A program made the position numbers and the translations under genes. The notes under the pieces are model-generated. The model was not told the DNA's origin. It did not search any database and worked only from the letters and a program-made list of their open reading frames with translations. DNA of 64,000 nt from Breviolum minutum Mf 1.05b.01. Taxonomy: Eukaryota > Sar > Dinophyceae > Suessiales > Symbiodiniaceae. The stretch is taken from assembly GCA_000507305.1 (NCBI GenBank), contig DF239251.1, positions 124,001 to 188,000 on the forward strand, written 5' to 3'. Shown piece by piece: positions 47,801 through 61,036 of the stretch. How positions within the stretch are numbered: the stretch's first letter is position 1; every line of letters starts with the position of its first letter.

Positions 47801-50800
47801 GCTGCAACCTTTTGAGGAGATTGAAAGAGAAAGGTTACAAGAAGTTTTTTGGAGCGTCAGAGCCGAGTTTGGAGCCGATCTTGAAGATTTTGCATACCAA
47901 TTGCCAGGAAGAAGAGTAGCTCGGCTGAGTCAAGCTACGTCGATTTTAACCAGCCTAGATTTTTGTAAAGACAGCCCTTTTGACAAAAAGGAAACCAGTT
48001 TTTTTGTATTGAAAAACAATTTCTTAGGGGTCCATTGAAATTCCTTGTTACGGAGGATGATCTACAAATTTCATTCAGATCATATTAGCTGAGCTTTCAC
48101 ATTTGTTTCTGTTGCAAGAAAGTCAAGCAGGTTGGAGGTTTCAATCATTGAGCTCGGGCTTATTATTGCCCTCCAAATCTTTCATGTCTTGAATAAAGAA
48201 ATCTGTGGAAAAGTTGTCCCAAGGGACCAAGAGATGACTTGTACACAAACTCCAGCAGATTGTAGGAAGTATAGAAAGACATCATATTCCTTTCTTCTTA
48301 GAACGATGCATTTTGCAGTTCAGTTGCGGCTCTCTCAGCGGGTCACTCTACCTGCAACCTTGATCAAGTCGTTTGATCGTTGGCAGGTGGAACCCTAGGC
48401 AAAATTCACACCGCCCTTTGTTGAATCTTTTAACAATCGCATTTCAATTCCTTCGCACCGTTCCACCGTTCCGCTCCCAAAAGGTATGTTTTCTTTCTGG
48501 ATGTGATTCTGAAGTTCATCGACAAGATCCCTGAGAAGACCAGGGATGAGAAGTATGAAAGCGAAATTCAAGATCTTTCTCAGCGCGTGATTTCGGCCTT
48601 GAAAGGAAAAAATCCAAATTACGTGTCTTGGGATGTTGAACAACGGGACCGAAATCACCACTGGGGGAGGTAGAAAACTTACTGACATATGCTGGGATTT
48701 CTATTGAGACAGGTCGCTTAGTCACCAGTTGGGTGATGGGTAGTCGGTTTGTGGTTTACTTTTTCCTAGGTTTGACATTTGAGAATTCCGCTAAATATAG
48801 GACATATGCCTATAGAATTGGCTCAATGAGTCAACCAAAACCACTTTATTGACCGAAATGGGATCCTTGAAAACTGCAAAGAAATATTATGAAGAAAATA
48901 GTCCTGATCAGGGGCTTAGTGGTTGCCATTTGATTTATAGCCGAAAAAATCATGATTCGCTTTGTCTGCTCATGACGTTTCTCTTATTCTTCTCTTACTC
49001 TGGGTGGATTTGATCCGAACCCGCATCGTTGCCTATAATATACTCTCATTGATTTGGCTTATATTACTGTAATCCAAGGTTCTTGAGAAAGGCAGAGATG
49101 CGTTACAGTTCCTGCCAAGGCTTTCTCGGCGAATCTAAATCCTTTTTTTTTGCGTCTGTTCCGAAAGTATCTTTGTAACTAAGCGGACATTTGTTCGCAA
49201 AAACCACAAGTTCAACTGTTGCAACTATGTGGTACTTGTAGCATATGTCAAATTGATGAGAACTCAACTCTGAAATGCAACATAATGCAACAGGTCAACT
49301 GTTGGGGACAAAAGGGGACAAAAGGCCCCAAAAAATAAACATCACGGCTTGCTATTATATATCACTTGCTTTGGGGTGTTAAGATGTGTTAGGCAGTTAG
49401 GGACTGAATCACCCCCTGAGCTTTAAGATCATGGTCATCCACCTGTTTCAGTGATCTTTAAGGAGATAGGAGGACACATATTTATAGAAAACTCTGAACA
49501 TCAAACATTTCTCCACAAAGACCCTCGCTTTGAGGAAGTGGATTTGGCGAGTTGTCAAGATGGTGACACCAGCATTGTGGGTTGTCGATCTGTGTGTCGG
49601 TGGCTGGAAGCTTGTTGAAGGATGAGAGAGCTCGATGTGGAGGGGGGAAACCAAACTGAAACTCCAAGGGTGGCTGGGATTTTTGGTGCAAAACTTGGTT
49701 ATACTTGGGCTAGAATTGGGCTAACAAATATTCGGTTCAAGGTTTCATAGACTTTTAAGATCATTATCTAGTCGAGTTGAAATAAAGTTGTGATGGGTTG
49801 TCAGTTGCTTCTGAAGTTTCATTTTGTTAAATTGGATCTAAGCAGTCATTGTCATTGCTTTCTTTTCGGGTTTTGGCGAATTTGAATCATTCAGCCTCTA
49901 AGCGGTGATATTGATGTGCCAAACAGCTCTACACCTCCCCCTGAAATCGATTGAAATCGGTCACTTGAGGGTCGTTCCGTGGAACTCGGAGGTCGTTTCG
50001 CTCGCAATTTTTGCAACGGGGGTAAAACACCCCAAGTGGTGCATTCAGATTCGGGAAATCTGACCCGTAAAAAATGCTCAATACTTCAGTTTGGAGAATT
50101 TTGAAAGAACAGTGGTCCGGATTGACAGATGATAGATTGATTTGATGGATTCTTGTTGTGTTTTTTTTGATCACCTTAAGCTGCGTCAAGCTGAGGGTGT
50201 TTGATGCTAAAGGTAATCGGTGGTCGCCTGCCCTCGTTGAAACTCATTTTTTTTGGTAAGAAGAGATTTGGCTACGGCTCAAAAATGCTCAAAATTCAAG
50301 CACCAAATCTGTTCATATTGTGTATTGGGCTCCATTTTGGGAGTCACTTTTGAACCAGAACCATTTGGTATGTGGATTTTTTCAGATTCAATTCTGATGT
50401 TGAGATTTTGTTTCAGAGATCATAGGCTACATGCTGTATGATTTGTATGGTGAGTCCAAGGAATGTCATTTCATGGCAGTTTTTTTGTCGAAGGTTGAAA
50501 CTGAAAGAAATCAGTCCACTTAGTCACCATCCACAAGCTGTGTGTCACCGGACTGGTCTTGAAGATTTTTAACACCTCCAGCACAAAGTTGCATTGCTTA
50601 CTCTCCCTGGAACGGACATATTATCACCACAACAGGGGGGGTGGAACATTTCCTGGCAAGATTTCCTTTTCAGCTCTTTTGCAATATGTACTTAGTAAGG
50701 TTTCATTGTTGTGGGACATTTACAGTAGTAGATGACACGTCATCTAAATAAAATCTGGGTCAAAGTGTTCCACTTGTAACCACCCACAGGACGGAGAGCT

Positions 50801-50880
50801 CTTTTTTTGCCGAGGCGTTGACTGAATCCACGGTGAATGGCCAGTGTGAAGAGTATGTAAAGACGCTTGGACAAGACTAA
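44846..50880 (+). CDS. Gene G: putative signal-anchored protein of unknown function
   Basis: The first exon may be 44846-44977: ATG, two charged residues, then a hydrophobic run (TIRFLLFGALIHLGLAF) like a signal peptide or anchor, then an acidic segment. Phase-0 joins follow: 45405-45449 (VYHMFIMHATEIQQM), 45753-45803 (EILEPKIPQKPKEPPAA, donor gtgagt), 45860-45912 (GKNTKGFSEEIGNTCVD), 47040-47080 (TMELYRSDAPFTV) and 47453-47482 (TYTIHIRTW). Further exons are 47817-47915 (EIERERLQEVFWSVRAEFGA and onward), 48484-48669 (YVFFLDVILKFIDKIPEKTR and onward) and terminal 50790-50880 (TESSFFAEALTESTVNGQCE then EYVKTLGQD and TAA). The last two join in phase. The link between 47482 and 48484 is not established, so two genes are possible. 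No family recognised. Confidence 0.4.
46527..46618. mobile_element. Short insertion flanked by a 10-bp direct repeat
   Basis: ATCAACTGGT occurs at both ends as a direct repeat, like a target-site duplication. Just inside, TATAGGGGAT and AATCCCTATT are inverted. It lies inside the gene G span. Confidence 0.5.
48484..48669 (+). CDS. Well-supported exon of gene G
   Basis: At 186 bases this is the longest exon candidate with clean edges: acceptor cccaaaag, donor gtagaa. It encodes 61 codons that begin with hydrophobic YVFFLDVILKF, then charged DKIPEKTRDEKYESEIQDLS, then SALKGKNPNYVSWDVEQRD. Neither strand offers a better alternative. It looks like a helical domain. Unknown family. Confidence 0.5.
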
Positions 50881-51306
50881 AAGACGTCATAGAGATATTT
50901 CAGGGGGACCATATCTTAGGGATTGCACATATTATGGACTCCTGGACCCATGAAAAAACCGGTGATTTCTGAGTGGAATCAACCATTCCTCAAGGAAAAT
51001 ATGGCGGTCACCATTGTCTTTTCCAAAAGATATAGCCAGGTGATACTAGGGGTTTTCATGCTTCCCTCCTTGTTTCCGTTGGCAACACCTTTCCCCATGA
51101 GTTCCAAAAACTGGCAAGATTCGGTTCAAGGAATCTAAGTCTTAGACCTTTGGAGCATAGAGTCTCAAACACACAGAAAAAAGGAACACAGCGCGAAACC
51201 CGCTGCAAAAAGATATATATATCATATATATAATATAATAAGGGGATTGCTTTTATTGCTCTCCGACCATGTGGGAACTTTCTTTAAACCATTGGTTGAA
51301 TTTAAG

Positions 51307-54300
51307 GGCAGGACGACCGAAGCGCGACGCAAAAAAATCGTTCAGGACTTTGGAAGCAAAAGGCTACAAGAACCTGGGCGATACATAAATTCAGCAACCA
51401 TTTTTTGTTTTCAAAAAAACAGGTGCATCAAAAAAAAAGGATCTGAAGAATAACATTCGGTGAGAGCAGATTTCTTTCATAGTACTCTAGGGGAGGCTTT
51501 TTTTCAACCGCACTTTCCATTTTCCATCGCTGTCCAATGGTGAAGTGTCAAGAAAACACGACATGTTCCATTTTTCTGCAGAAGATCAATTGAAGTGACT
51601 CTCGCCGTGAGTGGCGGAACAAAAACTCCTCGAATCGCCGCGGAATAAGACAGCAATTCTTTTCGTACCCCAAAAAGATGGTCAGTTTGTGGATGATGCA
51701 AAAAGTACCCCATATTTTTGTTTGCTTCATCCACTTCATTCTGAGAATTCTGGGCCCCTTTTGATTGAAATTTTGGGAGTTGTGACACATAAAACCGTCT
51801 ACTTCCATCAGGTTGCTCCAATCCTTCTTCAGCAAGTGAAAAATCCAATCTTTATGGAAAGCCACTGAGGTTATTTTGGAGACTACGAAAAAAAATCCAG
51901 TCTGGGAGTCTTCAAATGAATCTCCCTCAAGAGACATCAAAAGCTCGGATATCCCGCAAAAATTCCCTTGGTGAAGTTCGCTGTCAATGGTCACTCTGGC
52001 CGTGAGCCATTTAGGTCAAAGTGAGCAGCCTCCAATTATCTCCAACTTTGCTAAGATGTCTTAGGGTCCTAGGGTTGTTAGTTTGGTCCTCACAGCTGAC
52101 TAAAAGAAGCAAAACAAAAACAATATCCAGATCTTCAACCAATCTTTGCGCCCCACTTTGATTCAAAGTCGGACCTCAGGAAACTGAAGAAATGGAAGAT
52201 TTGGGGTCATGAGTCCAGTTCCTCGCACCGTTAGTTGTGAAAGGTTGGAACTCATGGAGCTGTTGGATAGGAACCACCAGCAGTGTCCAACAGAAGAAGT
52301 GATTCAATTTCCAGGCATTTATCACTATCCCTCAAACACCATGCGGATTCTATGAACTGCAGGGCCTTCCTTTTTTCGGTCAGAACACTTTAGTTGGAAA
52401 AAAGACCTCAATGAAATCGGTGAAATATGAACAGATTTTGGGTGAGCATGACCAGTGAACAAATAATGCTTGGAAGACTTTCTTTGACTCCCTTTTTGGG
52501 TCCTGTGTGGCTCACTTTTTAGGGGTTCACTTTTTAGGGTCTTGGTCTTTCGAAGGCTGTTATACTTCCAGGGTGTAAAGTGCAATTTGATGGCAAACCT
52601 GCTTGGGAATGCCTTAAGACGGTGGCCCTTTTAATGATTTTATATATGGGTGTGTCTCAAAATGAAGTGACTGCCCCTCAAATGGTTTGATTTTTTTGGG
52701 TATGACGACTGATATGACTCAGAAGAAAAAGATGACTTCAAGCCTAGCCGGGTTTGCCCCAAGATTTGGCTCGATCCCATGAAACCATCTTCGCTTAGGT
52801 ATGGAGCCGATTATGAAGGTTTTGACCACCAATTGCAGGTGCTGAATGTTTCTTCAAAAAAAGTCGTGTCACAACCCAATGGCTCTTAACAACCCCAACC
52901 CATTCCAACCACAAAAACACAGCACGTTGGTTGGTGGGGGTTTGAACTGGAAATGACACTTGAGTCAAAACGGATCTGAATTCAGTTTTTAGTCTCAAAA
53001 GGCCCTGACTTCAGATCACAGGGAATTTTCACTCAGATACTGAAAAATAAGCAACTTGCATACCAACCAGGATTTTATGACATATAAGAAGGGGAGTTTG
53101 TTGCGACTGTTTCGTTGACAAGCTGCTTCTGGTTCAAATTGGTTTGACATACAGCATTGAAAGTACCCTAGGTAAAAACACAGATATATAGCTGGAAGTC
53201 AGCCTGTCCATTAGGAACTACCGTTGATCTATTTTGTATGGATTTTTTTTGGCCATTGATTCGTCAGAGCTCAAGCCCTGAAACTCCGAGCTTGTACCTA
53301 GCTGCCCCCGTCACCTCTCACTGAGCTTTCCAGGAAGGAGGAACTTCAGTATTATTTGGCAGCTATTTTACAGCTGATTAGCAGAATGCCTGAAGAGAAG
53401 AAAACAGAGATACTTGGTTTGTTTGATTTGTTTGCAATAAACAAACGTTATTTTAGTACCTTGCATCACTGCTTCATATATGTACGTATATATATATATA
53501 GATATCATATATTGTAGATAATATATATATATAGAATGTACTACTGTTTGCGTATGTGTTTAAAGAGATATTGATGTTTGAACATGCGATGTGGATGTAC
53601 CCAATGACCATTAGCACAACAAAAGTTTTTATTTTTTTTCAGTGTCCAGTGCTTGGGGTGACATGTTTGGACAAAGAATATCTCAACTCCTTGGCTTCAC
53701 CATGTCACTTCTTATTTCTTTGGTATGGTTAGGAATCTCAGGTCATCATTTTCATCAAGCCTTCATCAAGCCTTCATCTCTGAGAGCTTCAGCTCTACAG
53801 CCTGACCTGAAGGTTTCAAAGTCAGGTCTCTGAAAGGTCTAGCAACAAAAAATTCAATGTGTGTGTTGGCCCGAGGCCCGGGCCGCCATTCTAAATTACA
53901 CATCCAATAAAGCTAAAGACAAAGTGGCGATGATTTCAATAGAGAAACTTCCACTTTCAGATTTCCAGCTGATTACTCCATCCAGCTGATGAGAAGATTC
54001 GGTGGACCTGACATCTTCATTTATTGACTGAAAATTCGTGATGGACAAGTGAACAAGAAGTTGATGTATACAGACTGATGGTTATACACAATGAATTTCC
54101 ATACTGAATGAGAGGCAAATGAGCACCGTTTAGGTGCATTAATACTACCAATCTTCGTATGGCCGCCCTTGTGTTCCAAGCATTTGGGCCCACCAAGGAC
54201 CTACAAGGAAGAGTGGCTCAGCTATGAATTTGTGATCCGCAGTGTTCAGAAGATTTCCAGCCTTATATTTAGAGTAGCCCATCTACCGAGCAGATCTATA

Positions 54301-57300
54301 AGCTGAAAATTATTGCTTAGGTACCACCAACCAGTTCTTTTCTCGGCTGATCGGAGAATGACTAGTGACTCATTTCATCCATTCCAACTACTATAGAACA
54401 TCCGATAGTGGTGTCAATGCAGCAACTAGGTGCCTAACCCACCAAATGTGTTGCATATTGGAGACCCATAGATCAGGATTTGGATGAAATTTATCATAGG
54501 AATGTGAGGTGATGGTCAATCTTGGAACTCAATCGGAAGGGTTTCGAGGTTGATTAAACAATAACAATAACATCATACTACTATATTTACATATTGAAAT
54601 ATTGCTTGATGCTTCAAAATTCCTGCTCAATCCAGTTGATTCGTTGATATATTTGTGCCCACGAAACGTGCTCCGGATTTGGATCCCTCAGGCTGGACCA
54701 TTTACAGGAACAGGTGGTGACAATGCTGGAGGATGAAGCGACAGGGACTGCGGACTTGGTTTTTTGGATGCAAACAAAAATGTTTGTTTGGCGTTTTTGT
54801 TGGCATTTTATATGGCATTATCATGACAATATTTAAGGATTGTAAGTATATGTAATTAGGATATAACATAATGTATAGCTTTTTGTAATATGTATATATG
54901 TAGATATGTAGATATAACATTATTGTATGTTTATACATTTATATGATTACATTCATATCATACCATAATTCTTATTTCATTTTACCGACCATGTAAACAT
55001 ATGTATGTTGATATTTATTGTAATGACAAATGCAAACATTTATGGGCCAGGGAATATACATATGTTCATACAAAGTTAATATGTATGTATATACATGATA
55101 TGAATCTATTCATATAGATGTTTTAGAGTTCGTACTACATGTACTGCTATATAATATAATAATGTATGTAGTAATGCATCTAATGATACATGTAATGATC
55201 AGGGTGACAATATATGCAATGATATATGCGACGATATATACAATGATTGATATATGCAATGATATATGCAATAGTGTATTCAGTAGATATATGCAATAGA
55301 TATGATATGTATAATATAAATGTATATATATATATATATTTCTATACTTGACATCATTTAACCATAATATATTTGATATTGTTCACATGTGATTTTATAA
55401 CATAACGCAGCCAACTTGCATGGGTGTATACATACGATTAGAAATAACACAGAAATGAAACACATAGATGCAGGCATTGATGCATTGATATTTCCACATC
55501 CTTGGAGTCATATTTGCTTCCGAGTTTTTTGTAGGTGAATCTCAGGGTCTGAAGTTTTTGTGTTTGTGGGTTTGTTTCTCTTCCGCGATGTACGAATCAA
55601 TACTCTCCAGGGAACGTTCACATATACCACCTTGGGAAAGGAACATCACCTTCAAAAGTGATTTGGGATGGGATATGTTAGATCCCAGGAGGGTTGCTTC
55701 CTTGAATGTTTTATTTTATCGCCACCATGTTGAGGGTTGTAGAGTTGTTTTGGAAGAGAACTTTTTTTTTTTTCGGATTCTAGTACATGTGGATCTTCTT
55801 GCGCCTTCTGCAAGATGTTTGTCAGGTTTCTTTACCTTGGAGCTTCTAAGAATGTCTCCTAACACAACCAAGCTCTGGACATCAAGCTCCCAAATCATGA
55901 AAAAACAAAACCATGAGATTTACGCTCCTTGAAACTAACGTGAACTCGCACCTGAAAATAGGCTATCCCAAAGGGTTAGTTTCAGGGAGGGTAGATGGAA
56001 TATTCCAGCGCCATGAATCATGGGAGGAAAATCACCTTTTTTAAGCTGAGGAAGATGATGAAGAACCTCTACCAGAGTGTGATACCGCAATGCACATCGA
56101 GGACGCCAAGGGTGTTTTCAGGGCAGTTTTCGGTGTTTTCGCCAAGGGTTGGAAGGGCTGTTTTCGGCTGTTGTTTTTTTTGTTTTGGATTCGTTTCTTT
56201 TGTTTTTTATTAGTTGCTTGGTTGTTCACTTGGTTTGCTGGCTGCTTGGTGTTCTATGAAACGGAGGTGTCAGATAGACAAGACACGAAGGTACTGAAGA
56301 TAGACTGATATACTTACACAAATAGACACAAATATGTAGATACATCTTTAAAAAGCAAGTAGATGGACACACATATAAGTACACAAATAGATATGATTGT
56401 ACACATATATGTACGTATCATTTGTTATTTTAGATAGATACATGAATAAATGGACCATACAATCATACATACATCATAGATTAGGGTTGCCATAGATAGG
56501 TTCAAGGGCATTACTGTAGAACCCCTCAAAGTAACCCCTTAAAACACTAGTAGTTTAACCGTTATTTGCCATTATTTAAGCATCAACAGTTGATAAATCC
56601 GCAATATTCCTCCTTCCCATTGTAAGGGGTTACATCTAGGGGTTTCCTGCTTGATTCCTTTGATAGATGGTAGGTAGATAATGGTAGATAGATTGATTGT
56701 TAGATACTTGTAGATATACAGACAGGACATACACAAGAACCAGATATGTCGGGGTATTGTGTATGTCAGTGTTGGTCGTTAAGTGAAGGCAACACTTGCC
56801 AGAAGCAGAGCTTTTGGTTTCAAAGATTTTGCCTTTTCAGAGTTGGAACTTCATATTTGCTTGTTTCACAGGGAATTGTCCCATGATCCCTTTTGTTTGG
56901 TGGTTGAGAACATGACTTTCCTCTGCAACCAGTGAGATAGTGATGGCTTATTAAATCTTGCTCCGGCTACCCTCCCGGAAACTAACACACCTGAAACACT
57001 GCGGTTGCAAGATTAATTTCTTCTTGGGAAGGCCTCCTGGCAGGTTGTATGCTCGTTTCGGGGAGTGTAGGATATAAAAAAAACTCTATGAATCATCAAT
57101 GAAACGACCAACCTCAAGCGTTTCATGAATGGACTTCCATTACCTGCTGGAGGGTAGAGGGGGACAGTGGAAGTTATTGATTTGATAATCATCCCATCCC
57201 AAAAGGGTACATTCACTGGATCATGACTGTCGATAACCAAAGGGTTTCAGCCACTATTTGAGTACACATATGACGTATACAGTCATTTTTAAAAGGTGAC

Positions 57301-57873
57301 ACCTCTTGATGGGTACAATTGACTCAGCTGAGTGTAGTTTCTTTATCTTTTTAAATCATTTTCCTTCATTCAACACTGTTGCCTTGGCCAATGAGCCTAA
57401 GATGTTTGTGGTTTGAAGGTAAATAATGAAAGCTAACTTCAAGGAAAGTCTTCGCATAGATCCTGGGAATCTCATTGTGGGAACGAATATTTCTTGTCGA
57501 AAGGGAAGTTCAACGTTCTACATTCAACGATGGCCTTGCCTTGCAAGAACGCGCTCGTAGCATTTTGGATGGACGTTGGATGAGTTTCTCTTGCGACGTA
57601 CATGTACCAAATATAATGATATAATTATCTCTTTCAACCCTCATCTTCCAACCCTTTTGTTCATCCTCTCAGAATGGGTAGATCTATATATATATATGAT
57701 TACTTGTAGTAATTATTGTTTATCATGGTTGATGATTGATCCTTCTCATCCACCTAAGGATGAGACATATATCATCGATTCTCATCCACGGGGCCTCACC
57801 CACCTCGCCCGAACATGTGGAAGGCGGGTGATGTGGTCTCATTTCAAATCGGTGGTCCTGACTTTGCAACTGG
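51307..57873 (+). CDS. Gene H: acidic helical protein of unknown function, internal exons
   Basis: Candidate exons: 51307-51345 (GRTTEARRKKIVQ), 52244-52314 (LELMELLDRNHQQCPTEEVI then QFP, GC donor), 52572-52621 (CKVQFDGKPAWECLKT), 52723-52838 (EKDDFKPSRVCPKIWLDPMK then PSSLRYGADYEGFDHQLQ), 53334-53429 (KEELQYYLAAILQLISRMPE and onward), 54692-54758 (LDHLQEQVVTMLEDEATGTA then DL), 56051-56111 (EDDEEPLPECDTAMHIEDAK), 57504-57556 (KFNVLHSTMALPCKNAL) and 57824-57873 (AGDVVSFQIGGPDFAT, donor gtgaga). Phases join from 52244 to 52572 and along 53334-57873. The 52723 exon starts with A, breaking the AG|G rule, and the link to 53334 does not fit phase, so an exon or a gene boundary is missed. No family recognised. 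Confidence 0.4.
55185..55330. repeat. Degenerate ATGATATATGCA tandem repeat and AT tract
   Basis: Units of about 12 bases (atgatatatgca with variation) recur seven or more times, running into a TATATA tract at 55322-55340. It is part of a 600-base AT-rich stretch from 54840. Confidence 0.65.
55602..55697 (+). mobile_element. Palindromic element, family 3
   Basis: Ends ctctccagggaacg and gatcccaggagggt. The interior cataccaccttgggaaaggaa-like segment and ttcaaaagtg core match 16881-16978. Confidence 0.65.
56520..56643. mobile_element. Palindromic element with about 21-bp inverted ends
   Basis: AACCCCTcaaaGTAACCCCTTA at the left end matches TAAGGGGTTACatcTAGGGGT inverted at the right end. About 80 bp lie between. 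Non-coding. Confidence 0.6.
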
Positions 57874-57943
57874 GTGAGATGTGGTGAGGGTGAGTACGGA
57901 CTGTGTCATGCCTGATGATACCTGGTGTCACGATCACCATCAT

Positions 57944-57989
57944 GAACAACATCATCATGATCATCATAATAATGATCATCATGATAATG

Positions 57990-58020
<31 letters not shown>

Positions 58021-58022
58021 AG
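57944..58022. repeat. ATC/ATG trinucleotide array
   Basis: Imperfect CATCATGATCATCATAATAATG followed by about 10 clean CAT units. Frames through it give Ile/Met or Asp/His runs and should not be called as protein. A minus-strand frame just beyond it (58030-58150, VLSLGKVKDTSAISAALSGN) is open with an AG|G start and may be an exon. Confidence 0.85.
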
Positions 58023-60882
58023 AGAATCAACATCAACATTAACATTGCCATTGCTTGTATCAAGTTTCCCAGCAGCATCAATTCTACGATTTCCACTAAG
58101 AGCTGCTGAAATCGCGCTGGTGTCCTTGACCTTTCCAAGCGACAAGACCTGTAGCCTGAAACTAACATGTTGATGTATATGGCGTTCACTTCCGAGAGGA
58201 TCCATCACATCAGACAAAAAAATAGGTGGGATAAAAACTGCTAACCTTTACTGTTTTTTTTCTGGATGTCTTTTCACCATCAACAGCAGCACCTGAAACC
58301 TGATGCTTCGAAGAATAAACCTGTTGCCGTTTGTGGGATATTGTATGTTTAGCTGCCTGAAACCGGCCACCCCACGAACCACGAACCAATTTCCTTGGTG
58401 AAGAAATAGACTTGATCCATATTTGTCAGCAGCAAATTCCAAGGTATAGTCTGTTTGGATCTATTAGACATGAAACAAAGGGGACATTTGAAGCAGTGGA
58501 GAGTAACCTCTATGTAACTTATAAGCCAGCATGACCCTCTTTCAATAGTCGAGATTGAAACCTATCATGATTCGGTATGTCCAGTTGATGCTTTGATTCA
58601 TCTATTTTGAGCTCTCATATTGGGTAAGTAGCCCTTTATGTTTACCCACTTAACAAATCTTAAAAAGGACTCCAAAAAAATCCCACCCAAAACACATCAA
58701 ACGATCAAAACGACTCCAAACCACCCCTTTTCCTGAGAAAGTGTGTCTTGAGGAAGAAGTATCTGAAGCGCTTGGAGATATGAGAGAAGAAAAGACCCAA
58801 ATCAAATTGCACTTTAGCCACTCGGCTTCAATGGTAGAAGAGGAATAAATTCATGGTGGCTTTATATAAGAAATGAACTCACTGTTTAAACACTTGAGGA
58901 AACATGGTGGAAAAAACATAACGAAGCTTGGTGGTTTTACGTGTTTTTTTCCCAGGATTAGATCAGATTCGATCTTTGAATTGAGGAGCGATCCATGCAT
59001 CTACATGATGATGATGGGGATTGTCACCCTTTCCCATCCCTTTCCATCAGTTTCCCAGAAAAAAAACACATAGTGCAATACATGTTTTAATGGAGATCAA
59101 AAAATCACTACATATTTCAGGTGTGCTATCTACTTCAATCATTGAGGTGTTTTGTTGAAATGTGTTCGTGTGCTAGATCTCAGCAAAGGTTTTTGTGTTT
59201 TTCTGGTGGTTTTTGGTGAGTGAGGACGCGAAATTCATCTGCAAAACAACAGAAAAAGGTCCCACATTTTCAGGTATTTGGAGCTTCGTGAAATATATTA
59301 TCACTTATATATGATCAAACTAGATCACATCTACTCAGAATGATGGAATGACCTTGTTTTTTTTTCGGTTTTCCATGTGGTTGTTTTGTTGTTTTGCCTG
59401 CGCTGCTTTTTTGGAAATGTGTCTTTGCTGTATTGATGATCAAGTATTGTGTCAGAAGGATTTTTTAGTGCCGAAATAGCAGCATCTCGACAGATCTTTT
59501 GAAGGGTCATTTGAGTCATTGTCCAAAGGCAACGCATACATCATTTTCCCTCTTAACTTTGCTGCTCTCAATATGAAAACTACATCAAGTACACCTGCAC
59601 CTATAGCGATTCCATGGTTGGCGTTTCATGGTTCCATCGGTTTCACGGAAAACGGGTGAGGCTATGGACGTCACTTCAACTACTCGCAACTCTGCGTGGA
59701 TATGGAGGTCTTAGGGACTATGTAATTTGAGGTTAGTGCTATTTCCATGTTGAATAACATGACAAAATTTGTGTCACATAATTGATGTATACGTTTACAT
59801 ATATCATATGTATATATATATATATCGCTTCCATCGCTTCCCCTTCAACCAATGTAATCAAGATGTAAGAAATTTGATGACTTTGTTTTCCTTTCAGCTC
59901 TGCAATGTGCATATATAACCTATTTTTATATATACACATTCACAACTCACAGGTACATGTACGAAACGATGTTTAAAATTTCAACAGCACATTGCACAAG
60001 ATACCTGCCTAGTGCCATGAACACACCGTAGGGTTAGTAAAAAGGCGACTAAAGTAGCTATAATCATGAGCCATTACATGTTTTCAAGTATTTCTGGATG
60101 AATTATCGTCATAAAAAAACCACAGCAGATCACATGACCAATGGAAATCACTAGTGAACAGTCTAAGTGACCTTCAAAGATCACTGTACGCCCCACTGAC
60201 TAGTAAAGGTTTTCTGCGGAATCATTTCTCTTGAGTTATTGGCGTCCATCTCGTTTTTTTCCAACGGAGATGAGGACCGACCCGTTCAATACGACCACCG
60301 AAGATTGGAGTAACAGGAGAGGGAATGCTGGCTGGTTGCCAGGAACTGGGACCGTGCCCATATTCCGTGTTGGTGCCCATAGCATTGGTGGATCCTATTT
60401 GAAGGTCCAATGATTTTGTAGCCAAGATTTCTCTTTTCAATGACAAAAGGAAAGATCCTCACATAGGATTTGCAACATTTGCATGATGGTTTCAGTTTCA
60501 AACATATTTCCGAAACGTTTCTTTGTGTGTCAAGATATTCCTATCGAATGGAGTGGTATCATGGAGGCATGGAGGTGTGCAATTGTGGTTATGTTTTTAA
60601 TGTATATTATATATACACATATACCGTACACATTGTCATCCTTTTCCAGCAATGCCCCAGCACGCCATTGAAACCACGGGTCCACAGGAGTTTGGCGAAC
60701 AAAACCATGCGGGGTCTGGTTGTCGGCGTTTCTTGACCAGCAATTCAAAGGATGGGGCAACCTTTGGGGACCAAAGGTTGTTTTTTTTCCAAATCAACGA
60801 AAAATATCTTGCAAATCACTGGACACAAAAGCTGCAGTGATTTGATTGGAAAATTGCTGTGATTTTGTTCCTGCATATTCAG
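58023..60882. other. Mostly unresolved stretch
   Basis: Two coding-like patches with uncertain strand: 58248-58442 minus (FAADKYGSSLFLHQGNWFV, gtttat donor) and 60294-60397 minus (STNAMGTNTEYGHGPSSWQP and onward, AG|G start and GT donor), the latter also open on + (RGNAGWLPGTGTVPIF). The rest is AT-rich without exon signals. Confidence 0.3.
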
Positions 60883-61004
60883 TTGCTCCGAAAGATCAGA
60901 TTTCATCGCTGATCTCAATGAATCTCCGAATCTCCCTGAGATGAAACTTGCATTTGAGGCCAAACATTTTGGTAACGCATTCTTCAAGGTGCGGGAAATG
61001 ACGT

Positions 61005-61036
<32 letters not shown>

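Noticed and set aside
51504..51994. Long overlapping open frames on both strands (up to 148 codons)
   Set aside because: Three frames are open at once, none has AG|G acceptor and donor edges, and composition does not single one out.
57839..58217. Met/Ile-rich and Asp/His-rich minus-strand frames
   Set aside because: Driven by the ATC array at 57944-58022; only the non-repeat part near 58030-58150 might be an exon.
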